Below, piece after piece: positions 1 to 6,987 of a stretch of 19,416 bases of DNA. The stretch is from CAWULT01 sp963923455. GTDB taxonomy: Bacteria; Acidobacteriota; Vicinamibacteria; Vicinamibacterales; UBA2999. Location: the NCBI GenBank assembly GCA_963923455.1, contig CAWULT010000088.1, positions 1 through 19,416 on the forward strand, in the 5' to 3' direction. The translations under genes and the position numbers were made by a program. The notes below the pieces were generated by a model, which saw nothing but the letters and a program-made list of their open reading frames with translations, was not told the DNA's origin and did not search any database. Position 1 is the first letter of the stretch; the number at the start of each line of letters is the position of its first letter.

Positions 1-1844
1 GGATCGACGATCACGACGCCGAGGCCGCTGGCGAACCACAGGTGACCGTCCTCCGCGAGGACGCCGCCAGGCCGGATCAGGGGGCGGATGCCGCCCTTCA
101 TGCCGTCGGAGACGTCGAACAACTGGTACTCGACCTGGTGCGCCGGATCGACCGTCAGCCGGTCGAACTGCGCCGGGTCGAAGCGCACGACGGCGGCGCC
201 GTTGTCGATCCCCAGCCACAGGAATCCGGCGTCGTCCTCGACCAGGGTGCCGATGATGTCCTCGAACGGACCGTTGGCGCGCGTGATCGTCGTGAAGCGG
301 CCGTTGCGGAACCGGCTGACGCCGTTGCGCGTCGCCACCCACATCGTGCCGGTCCGGTCCTCGTGAATCGCCGCGACGTCCCCGGTGGCCAGCCCTTCCG
401 CGACCCCGTACGACTGCGCGGCGCCGTTGGTGAACACCGCCACGCGCGCGTCGGCGAAGCCGGCCCAGACGCGGCCCGCCCGGTCGGTCTGCGAGTAGGC
501 GCAATTGCGGGTCGAGACTCCCGGGATGTCCGTGACGGCGGTCAGCGCCCCATCGCGCCACCGCATCAGGCCTTCCTGCGAACTGCACAGCCAGAACGTG
601 CCGGCGGGATCGGTCGAGATGGTCGAGACGCGGTCCCACCGGACCGGACCGGGCAGGGTCACCGGCACGGGCCGCCCGCGCTCGAGGCGGTTCAGGCCAT
701 TGGTCGTCGACACCCACAGCGAGCCGTGCACGTCCTGGAGCAGTTGGCGCGTCTGCGCCACGTCGAAGACCTCGCGGCGACCGTCCGCGAACCGGTGCAG
801 GCTGTAGCCGGTCCCGACCCAGACGCTGCCGTCGCCCGTCGCGAGCAGCGCGCGCACGCCGTCGTTGCTGAGGCCCTCGAGGGGCACGTCGGTCGTGATG
901 AACTGCGGTGCCAGGCGCAGCAGGCCGCCCGGCCTGAGGCCCACCCACATCGCGCCGTCGCGGTCGAGGAAGAGCGACCGCGGCGCGCCGGTGATCGTGC
1001 GCTCGTACGGCACACGCTCGATCGCGGGCGCCGTCCCCTGCGTGAGCCGCAGCAGGCCGCCGCCGAGCGCCGCGATCCAGATGGCACCGCCCGGGTCGCG
1101 CATCAGCCGCCAGCCGCTCTGCGGGACGCGCACGTCGGCCGCATGACGGGGCGCCCGGCGCCCGCCGAGCGGGCGCACGATGTCGCGGAAGTCGGCCATC
1201 CACAGCGTGCCCGCGGCGTCCTCCGCGAAGTGCTGGACGAAGCGGGCCGCCGGGTCGCGCAGCTCCGGCATGTCACCGGCCAGGGCCAGCACGCCCTCCG
1301 CCGCGCCGATCCAGATCGTCCCTGCGTGATCCTCGAACAGGCTCACCACCTCGCCCGCGCGATAGACCGTCTCCCACCGCTCGCCGCGGAAGCGGGCCAG
1401 GCCGCCGAGCGCCCCGACCCAGATGGTGCCCTGGCGGTCCTGCAACAGCGCCGACACGGGCCCCGACGGCAGGCCGTCGCGGTCGGTGAACGTGACGACC
1501 CGCGTCCCTCGAATACGACTGACGCCGCCCGCGCCGTTGTGGCCGAGCCAGAGGCTGCCGTCTCGCGCGCTGGCGATGGCGGGAATCCCGCGTCCAGGCA
1601 GCGTGGGCTCGCCGAACGCGCCCCAGCGGACGAAGTGGTCGCCGTCGAACCGGACGAGCCCGGTGCTGGTGCCGAGCCAGAGATAGCCGTCGAGATCCTG
1701 GGTGATGGACAGAATCTCCCCGGGTGGGAGGCCGTCCTGTTCCATCCACGCCGTCATCGTGTAGGCGGGAGGCGCCTGGGCGGCGTTGGCTGGGGGAGCG
1801 AACACCAGCGCGGCGAGCACGAGCAGGAGCGCCACGGCAGTCAC
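1..1844 (-). CDS. Two-component-type beta-propeller sensor (reg_prop), C-terminus beyond the window
   Basis: The frame is open from a GTG at 1844 to the left edge, giving 614 residues without a stop. It starts with a signal peptide (hydrophobic LLLVLAALVFA, then an ANA-AQ cleavage site). After that come about 14 copies of a motif of the type DG-x-LWLG-x(4-6)-GL-x-RF, for example DGYLWLGTSTGLVRF, QGTIWVGALGGLARF and TGTMWVATRNGVSRF. This is the periplasmic reg_prop repeat of hybrid two-component sensors and related diguanylate cyclases. Fourteen repeats would make two seven-bladed propellers, so a Y_Y_Y domain, a membrane helix and a signalling domain should follow outside the window. The gene is last in the visible run, 44 nt after the preceding stop, and may sense the substrate handled by the upstream genes (inference). 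No strong ribosome binding site precedes the GTG; a GTG at 1835 is an alternative start. Confidence 0.88.
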   Translation of the reverse strand, partial: MTAVALLLVLAALVFAPPANAAQAPPAYTMTAWMEQDGLPPGEILSITQDLDGYLWLGTSTGLVRFDGDHFVRWGAFGEPTLPGRGIPAIASARDGSLWLGHNGAGGVSRIRGTRVVTFTDRDGLPSGPVSALLQDRQGTIWVGALGGLARFRGERWETVYRAGEVVSLFEDHAGTIWIGAAEGVLALAGDMPELRDPAARFVQHFAEDAAGTLWMADFRDIVRPLGGRRAPRHAADVRVPQSGWRLMRDPGGAIWIAALGGGLLRLTQGTAPAIERVPYERTITGAPRSLFLDRDGAMWVGLRPGGLLRLAPQFITTDVPLEGLSNDGVRALLATGDGSVWVGTGYSLHRFADGRREVFDVAQTRQLLQDVHGSLWVSTTNGLNRLERGRPVPVTLPGPVRWDRVSTISTDPAGTFWLCSSQEGLMRWRDGALTAVTDIPGVSTRNCAYSQTDRAGRVWAGFADARVAVFTNGAAQSYGVAEGLATGDVAAIHEDRTGTMWVATRNGVSRFRNGRFTTITRANGPFEDIIGTLVEDDAGFLWLGIDNGAAVVRFDPAQFDRLTVDPAHQVEYQLFDVSDGMKGGIRPLIRPGGVLAEDGHLWFASGLGVVIVD

Positions 1845-1888
1845 GATTCTACTGCTGGCGCCGCGGCCGCCACCGGCCGCGCGCCGGG

Positions 1889-2932
1889 TCAGCGGCCCTG
1901 CGGACGCTGCGCCGTCCGCTCGTCCGCCCGCGCGCCGCTCAGCAGGTTCCGCATCGCGTAGTTGCCTTCGTGGCAGCTGTATTCGAACAGCAGGTAGCTG
2001 GAGTCGCGCTTCCACGGGAACGCGATGGTCCACGGGCGCGTCCAGGTCTGCGGATCGTCGATCGTCACCTGGTACTGCAGCATGTCCGGCCCGGTCAGCG
2101 TGAACCGCTCGACGAGCGTCGCCGCCTCCGTGTGGCGGAAGCCGCCGCCCTGGTTGACGCCGGTGCGATCGGTCAGGTTGGTCGTCTCGACGACCAGCGT
2201 GTCGCCCTCCCAGTGGCCGCGCGAATCTCCCATCCACTGCCGGATCGCCCCGCTCAGGTGCGGGCGCCGGTCGAGCGGCACGATGCGCGCCTCGTGGATC
2301 ATCTCGTTGCGGATCACGACGTAGCCCGGCGCCTGCACGATCTCGTTGCCGTTGTTGTAGATGACGGGGAGGATCGACCCGGTGACGCCGCGCGTCAGGC
2401 AGCGGTCGTAGAGGCTGCGATCGAGATAGGAGTCGGCCGGGCCGCGCCCGCGGCGCGCCGCGTCGAGCGCCGCCTGCCGGGCCTGGGCCGCAGGGGTCAG
2501 CGGCGGCATCCGGCCGTCGGGCGGATCCACGATGAGCGAGGCCTGGCGCGACGGCTTGCCGCGCTCCTGCCAGTGCGGGGGCGGCGACGTGGCCGAACCC
2601 ACCTGGCCGGCGTTGGACGTGTCGGCGGTCTCGAGGTCGAACTCCTCGTTCATCGCGTCGAGCTGCCGCTGGGCGTCGCGGGCCCGCGCCTGGAACTCCT
2701 CCTCGGTCAGCAGCGCGCGCGTACCAAGCTTCGGATCGCGCTGCAACGGGATACCGAGCGACTCGGTGCCGGGCCACATGCCCTGCAGGTCGGGGTCGCC
2801 CCACGGCGTGCGCGGCACGCTCCACCTGGGTGCAGCAGGCGCCGGATCCTGCGCCCGCAGCGCGGCGGTCGAGAGCGCCGCGGCGCCCGACAGGAGACAG
2901 GCAGCGACGATACGAGCGGACTTGCGGTGCAT
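1889..2932 (-). CDS. Conserved secreted protein of unknown function
   Basis: This 347-residue protein has an N-terminal signal peptide (residues 1-28, ending AALRAQ). The ATG is preceded by GGAGG at 5-nt spacing, which fixes the start. Visible features are a WGDPDLQGMW motif near residues 44-53, a charged helical segment at about 75-100, and a C-terminal half with SRGHWEGDTLVVETTN (about 237-252), a beta-rich segment, and a C-terminal YSCHEGNYAMRNLL motif. The two mature-chain cysteines, C178 and C320, could form a disulfide in the periplasm. From memory this resembles a widespread acidobacterial secreted family without an assigned activity, often found near TonB receptors and dehydrogenases. 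I cannot name a function. It follows the CMD-like gene by 60 nt of hairpin-rich sequence and probably belongs to the same transcript. Confidence 0.88.
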   Translation of the reverse strand: MHRKSARIVAACLLSGAAALSTAALRAQDPAPAAPRWSVPRTPWGDPDLQGMWPGTESLGIPLQRDPKLGTRALLTEEEFQARARDAQRQLDAMNEEFDLETADTSNAGQVGSATSPPPHWQERGKPSRQASLIVDPPDGRMPPLTPAAQARQAALDAARRGRGPADSYLDRSLYDRCLTRGVTGSILPVIYNNGNEIVQAPGYVVIRNEMIHEARIVPLDRRPHLSGAIRQWMGDSRGHWEGDTLVVETTNLTDRTGVNQGGGFRHTEAATLVERFTLTGPDMLQYQVTIDDPQTWTRPWTIAFPWKRDSSYLLFEYSCHEGNYAMRNLLSGARADERTAQRPQGR

Positions 2933-2954
2933 CGAATCCTCCGAAGCGGGCGGA

Positions 2955-2992
2955 CCGGCGGCCGCTGGCGCCGCCGGCCGGACCAGCCGGCC
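2955..2992 (-). other. GC-rich intercistronic inverted repeats
   Basis: The 60-nt gap between two minus-strand genes holds an 8-bp perfect stem (CCGGCGGC at 2955-2962 pairing with GCCGCCGG at 2970-2977, 7-nt loop). A second 6-bp stem (2976-2981 with 2987-2992) shares two bases with the first. They start immediately after the stop codon of the CMD-like gene. There is no U-tract, so an RNA-processing, stabilising or weak attenuating element is more likely than a full terminator. Random pairing in GC-rich sequence is also possible. Confidence 0.3.
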
Positions 2993-3730
2993 TCAGTGCG
3001 CGAAGTACGGTTTGGTGCCGGGCCCGAGGGGCGTCTGGTCGAGTGAAACCATCATCGAGGAGATCTGGTACAGGCCCATGGTCCCGACGAGGTCCACGAC
3101 GCCGCGGTCGCCGCCGAGGACGGCCTTGGCCGCCTGGAGCGTCTGGTCGGTGACGTTGCGCGTCGTCATGAACTCGGTGGCGAAGTTGTAGACCGCCTCG
3201 ACGTCCTTCTCCATCGGGCCTGGCCTGCGGCCCACCCGGATCGCCTCGACGAGATCGGCCGGCAGCCCCATCCGGACGCCGTAGCTGTGGTGCGCGTTCC
3301 ACACGTACTCCGCGGACCAGTGTTTCGCCACGACGAGGATCGCCAGTTCGTTGAGCTTCGGCGGCACGATCCCGAAACCCGGATCGCCGGAGAATCGGGC
3401 GTAGGCGAGCGCCTTCTGCGACAGGTCGCCGAGCGTGGGGCTGACCATCATCACGCCGAGCGGACCGGTGATGCTGGCCCGCGGCCCGCTCAGGATGCTC
3501 TTCACGTAGGCCTGCTGTTCGGGCGTCAGCCTGTCGTAGTCGTTCGGCGTCGCGATCCGGTTGCCCCTCAGGCTGGCCACGGTGCGCCGCATCTGCTCGA
3601 GGGTCGGCGGCCCGTCGTTCTGGGCGCGCTGGCCCTGCTGGGGCGGACGGCCCTGTCCGGACACGACGACGGCGAGCACGGTGACGAAGGCGGCCAGGCT
3701 GGCCCCGATCAGTGTCGAGCGCATGCGCAT
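2993..3730 (-). CDS. Exported carboxymuconolactone decarboxylase (CMD/AhpD-like) family protein
   Basis: The 245-residue protein has a signal peptide at residues 1-27 (TLIGASLAAFVTVLAVVVSGQG). A CMD-type helical domain at about 100-230 includes LNELAILVVAKHW followed by EYVWNAHHSYG (E141, W144, H147, H148). The CxxC pair of thiol-active AhpD is absent, so alkylhydroperoxidase chemistry of the AhpD kind is unlikely. CMD-fold proteins without cysteines act as lactone decarboxylases or have unknown roles. A signal peptide is unusual for a family usually found in the cytoplasm. It lies 9 nt after the ankyrin-cytochrome gene. GGGGA directly touches the first ATG but is 6 nt from a second in-frame ATG at 3724, so the true start may be 3724. 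The substrate is unknown. Confidence 0.87.
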   Translation of the reverse strand: MRMRSTLIGASLAAFVTVLAVVVSGQGRPPQQGQRAQNDGPPTLEQMRRTVASLRGNRIATPNDYDRLTPEQQAYVKSILSGPRASITGPLGVMMVSPTLGDLSQKALAYARFSGDPGFGIVPPKLNELAILVVAKHWSAEYVWNAHHSYGVRMGLPADLVEAIRVGRRPGPMEKDVEAVYNFATEFMTTRNVTDQTLQAAKAVLGGDRGVVDLVGTMGLYQISSMMVSLDQTPLGPGTKPYFAH

Positions 3731-3739
3731 TCCCCGGGC

Positions 3740-5623
3740 CTACCGGCCCTGCGGCTTGCTGGTGATCGTGATCCGCATCAGCGCGTTGACGTCGGTCGGC
3801 AGATCGACCGTCCCGGTCGGGCTGCCGTTCACGCTGAGCAGGTAGCTGACGAGATCGACGTAACGCTGGTCGCCGAGGCTGTCGGGCGCATTCTGGGGCA
3901 TCGAGCCGCGGATGGCCGTGATCATGTCGTGGGCCGAGCCGCCTGCGTACCGGTCCATGAACGACGCTCCGAGCAGCGGCGGCGACACCGCATCGCCCTT
4001 GAGGCTGTCGAGATGACAGGCCGAGCAGGCGCGTGCGTAGACCTCCTGCCCCCGCCTGATCTGGGCCGCCGAGACGACGCCGTCCCAGTTGCTGCGAGCC
4101 GGGGCCTCTCCCGCCGGCTCGGCCGGCGCGGTGGTCCGGCCGCGGACGATCCGCCCGGACTCGTCGGCCTCGATGCCCTGCCTGCGCATCGCCTCGCGCA
4201 GCAGTGCCGCGGCGTCCGGATAGCGCCGGATGCCCGAGCTCGCGTAGACGACGCCCTCGGCCGCGAAGAGCGGCGACCACTTCTTGCTGTTCTCGACGTC
4301 GAGCCGCGCGCCCTTCTCGATCAGGAACTTCAGCACCGGCACCGCGCCGCCACGGTAGACGGCCCCATGCAGCGCCGTCTCGCCGTTCCGGTCCACGTCG
4401 TTCACTCCGCCGCCGCCCACCTCGTAGGCGAGCTTGACGGCCTCGAGCGCCTCGTCGGCGGTGCCGGGACTCTCGCCGGGACCGTAGACGCCGACGCCCG
4501 CGGCCACCATCAGCGCGGAATCGCCGTCGACGTTCGTCAGCTTCGGATCGGCCCCGGCGTCGAGCAGCGCCCGCATCAGCGGCACGTCGGCCGACTTGGC
4601 GGCCATCAGGAACGGCGTCGAGCCGATCCGGTTCAGCATGTTGCGGTTGCCGTCGCGCGGTTCCCTCGTCATCCGCGCGTTCAGGTTCGCGCCCCTGGCC
4701 ACGAGCTTCTTCACGAGCTCGAGGCTGTCGAGGGCACCGGTCGGCACGGCGCCCGGCAGGTTGAACCCGCGGTTGGGCCGGCGCGACCACGCCAGCTGGT
4801 GCAGCGCCGTCCAGCCCTGCTTCGCCGCGTTCGGGTCGGCCGCGCGGTCGAGCAGGAACGAGGCCAGCTCGTAGTGCGCGTTGTAGATGGCCAGCACGAG
4901 CGCGCTCATGCCGTCGGGCATCGTGTCGTTGACGTCCGCGCCGGCGTCCAGCAGCGCCCGTGCGGCCGGGATGTGGCCGCCGCGCACGGCGAACAGCAGC
5001 GCCGAGAACTGACCGGTCGATCGCGCCCGGATGTCCGCGCCGGCCGTCACGAGCGCCGCGATCGCGGCCGGGTTGTTCTCGGCCGCGGCCCACATCAACG
5101 CCGTCTGCCCCTTGCCCGCTTCCTTCGCGTTGACGTCGGCCCCGCCGGCCAGGAGCGCCGTGATGGCCTCGGCCCGGCCGCTGCGCGCGGCGGTCATCAG
5201 CGGCGTCTCCCCGCCGGGCAGCGCCGCGTTGACGTCGGCTCCGGCCGCGACGAGCCGGGCAATCAGGGCCGCGTTGCCGTTGGTGGCCGCGACGTGGAGC
5301 GGGGTCACGCCGTAGCGGTTGGCAGTCCGCGCGCGCGCGCCCGCTTCGATGAGCGCCGTCGCGATGGGAAGGTCGTCGTGCTCGACGGCCCAGTGCAGCG
5401 CGGACGTGCCGTCGGCCTCCGTCGCGTTCACGTCGACCTTGCGGGAGATGAGCGTACGGGCCGCGGCCATGTCACCGGCCTTGACGGTCTGCACGAGCGA
5501 AACCTGGCCGCGCAGGACGCCCGCGCTCGCGGCGACCAGCAGCGCCGCCAGGGCCGTGCCCGAGGCGGCGCGGCCCGCGCGGCCCCGTCGACCTGCTCGA
5601 CCGAACATCCCACGCACCCGCAT
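3740..5623 (-). CDS. Exported ankyrin-repeat protein with C-terminal c-type cytochrome domain
   Basis: From the ATG at 5623 the protein has 627 residues. An arginine-rich N-terminus and hydrophobic stretch (GTALAALLVAASAGVLRG) form a signal peptide. About ten ankyrin repeats follow from residue 41 to roughly 470, recognisable by recurring G-x-TALHWAV, G-x-TPLHVAA, LLAGGADVNA and LLDAGADP motifs; the array is interrupted near residues 295-340 by a non-repeat linker. The C-terminal domain is a monoheme cytochrome c: CSACH at 533-537 and a likely axial methionine in GSMPQ (M575). The start overlaps the DUF1552 stop as TGATG, implying translational coupling. The ankyrin part may dock partner proteins while the heme passes electrons in the periplasm (inference). 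The cytochrome assignment is secure from the heme motif; the biological role is unknown. Confidence 0.93.
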   Translation of the reverse strand: MRVRGMFGRAGRRGRAGRAASGTALAALLVAASAGVLRGQVSLVQTVKAGDMAAARTLISRKVDVNATEADGTSALHWAVEHDDLPIATALIEAGARARTANRYGVTPLHVAATNGNAALIARLVAAGADVNAALPGGETPLMTAARSGRAEAITALLAGGADVNAKEAGKGQTALMWAAAENNPAAIAALVTAGADIRARSTGQFSALLFAVRGGHIPAARALLDAGADVNDTMPDGMSALVLAIYNAHYELASFLLDRAADPNAAKQGWTALHQLAWSRRPNRGFNLPGAVPTGALDSLELVKKLVARGANLNARMTREPRDGNRNMLNRIGSTPFLMAAKSADVPLMRALLDAGADPKLTNVDGDSALMVAAGVGVYGPGESPGTADEALEAVKLAYEVGGGGVNDVDRNGETALHGAVYRGGAVPVLKFLIEKGARLDVENSKKWSPLFAAEGVVYASSGIRRYPDAAALLREAMRRQGIEADESGRIVRGRTTAPAEPAGEAPARSNWDGVVSAAQIRRGQEVYARACSACHLDSLKGDAVSPPLLGASFMDRYAGGSAHDMITAIRGSMPQNAPDSLGDQRYVDLVSYLLSVNGSPTGTVDLPTDVNALMRITITSKPQGR

Positions 5624-6987
5624 CACACCCCGGCGAGCGGCTCGAGGGGCAGGCGCCCCGTGCTGTCGCCGAGGGAGTCGGCGTGGACGCCCACCTTGTC
5701 GAGCAGCGTCAGCAGCAGGTTCGTCATCGGCACCCGCCCGCGGACCACCATGTGGCGACCGCCGTCGATCTGTCCCCCGCCGGCCAGCACCAGCAGCGGC
5801 AGGTCGTTGTGGGCGTGCGTGTTGGGGTTGCTGAGGCCGGCCCCGTAGAGGAACAGCGAGTGATCGAGCAGCGTGCCGTCGCCCTCGGGCGTCTCCTCGA
5901 GCCGCTTCAGGAACCACGAGAAGAGCTCAGCCTGATAGGTGCCGACCTTGGCGTACTTCGCGATCTGCTCGGGCCGATCCGCGTGATGTGACAACCCGTG
6001 GTGCCCCTCGGTGACGCCGACCTCCGGGTACGTCCGGAAGTTCAGTTCGCGTCCCAGCATGAAGGTGACGACGCGGGTCAGGTCGGCGCGGAACGCGAGC
6101 CACTGCAGCTCGTACATCAGTTTGACGTGCTCGTCGAACCGCTCGGGAATGCCGCGCGGGCGCTCGAGCACCGGCAGCTCCGCGTCGGCGCCCTCGACGC
6201 CCTGGATGCGGCGCTCCACCTCGCGCACCGCGTCCACGTACTCGCTCACCTGCGTGCGGTCGGCCGGGCCGAGCCGCCGCTGCAGCCGGTGGAAGTCCTC
6301 GAGCACCGAGTCGATGATGCTGCGGTTGCGGCGGATCTGCGCGGCGCGCTGCTCCTTGCTGCCGCCGTCACCGAACAGCCGCTCGAAGACGACGCGCGGG
6401 TTGTTCTCGGTGGGCAGCGGCGTCGTCGGCGACGTCCACGCCAGCGTGTTCAGGTAGGCACAGCTGTAGCTGTTCTCGCACTGGCCCGCCAGGAAGTTCA
6501 GGTCGATGGCGAGTTCGAGCGACGGCAGCGCCGTCTCCTTCCCCAGCACCGAGGCCGCCACCTGGTCGGCCGAGATGCCGTTGCGGACGTCGGCGCCCTC
6601 GGTGCGCTTCGGATAGACGCCAGTGAGCCACGAGCTCGTGCCGCGCGTGTGGTCGCCGCTCGCGCCGTCGTCGCCGGCCTCGGCGTTGTTGTGGTCGAGC
6701 CCGCTGATCACGACCATCCGGTCGCGGTAGGACGACAGTGGCGCCAGGATCTGCGAGAACTGGAAGTTGCGGCCCTCGCCCGCGGGCGTCCAGTAGTCGA
6801 TGCCCGAGTGGTTCATCGCCACGCCGTTCGGCATGTAGACGAACCCGAGCCGCTTCAACGGCTTCGCCGGCGTCTGCGCCAGCGCGGTCATCGACGGGAC
6901 CATCGCGTCGAGCAGCGGCAGCGCGAGCGCGGCGCCGGCCCCACGCAGGAACGTCCGTCTGGGCAGCGCGACCTTCGTCACGATCAT
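5623..6987 (-). CDS. DUF1552 domain protein with Tat signal
   Basis: This 454-residue protein begins with a twin-arginine signal (PRRTFLRGAGAALALPLL at residues 9-26, probable cleavage after ALA at 35-37). It therefore appears to be exported folded, perhaps with a bound cofactor or metal. The body matches DUF1552: an early LKRLGFVYMPNGV segment, a VVISGLDHNNAEAGDDGASGD region, GHHGLSHHADRPEQIAKY near the C-terminal third, and a late NPNTHAHNDLPLLVLAGGG segment. DUF1552 is recalled as resembling DUF1501 proteins of the alkaline-phosphatase/sulfatase-like superfamily, but no activity is established. GGAGAG lies 7 nt upstream of the ATG. That ATG overlaps the stop of the DUF1592 gene as ATGA, and the gene ends in TGATG with the ankyrin-cytochrome gene. 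DUF1592 and DUF1552 genes commonly occur together, so the products probably act together. Confidence 0.93.
   Translation of the reverse strand: MIVTKVALPRRTFLRGAGAALALPLLDAMVPSMTALAQTPAKPLKRLGFVYMPNGVAMNHSGIDYWTPAGEGRNFQFSQILAPLSSYRDRMVVISGLDHNNAEAGDDGASGDHTRGTSSWLTGVYPKRTEGADVRNGISADQVAASVLGKETALPSLELAIDLNFLAGQCENSYSCAYLNTLAWTSPTTPLPTENNPRVVFERLFGDGGSKEQRAAQIRRNRSIIDSVLEDFHRLQRRLGPADRTQVSEYVDAVREVERRIQGVEGADAELPVLERPRGIPERFDEHVKLMYELQWLAFRADLTRVVTFMLGRELNFRTYPEVGVTEGHHGLSHHADRPEQIAKYAKVGTYQAELFSWFLKRLEETPEGDGTLLDHSLFLYGAGLSNPNTHAHNDLPLLVLAGGGQIDGGRHMVVRGRVPMTNLLLTLLDKVGVHADSLGDSTGRLPLEPLAGV

Noticed and set aside
42..1961. Plus-strand frame of 639 codons
   Set aside because: The opposite strand encodes the propeller repeats; the plus product has no recognisable domain.
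3287..5848. Plus-strand frame of 853 codons
   Set aside because: It is antisense to the ankyrin-cytochrome and CMD-like genes, with composition typical of a GC-rich shadow.
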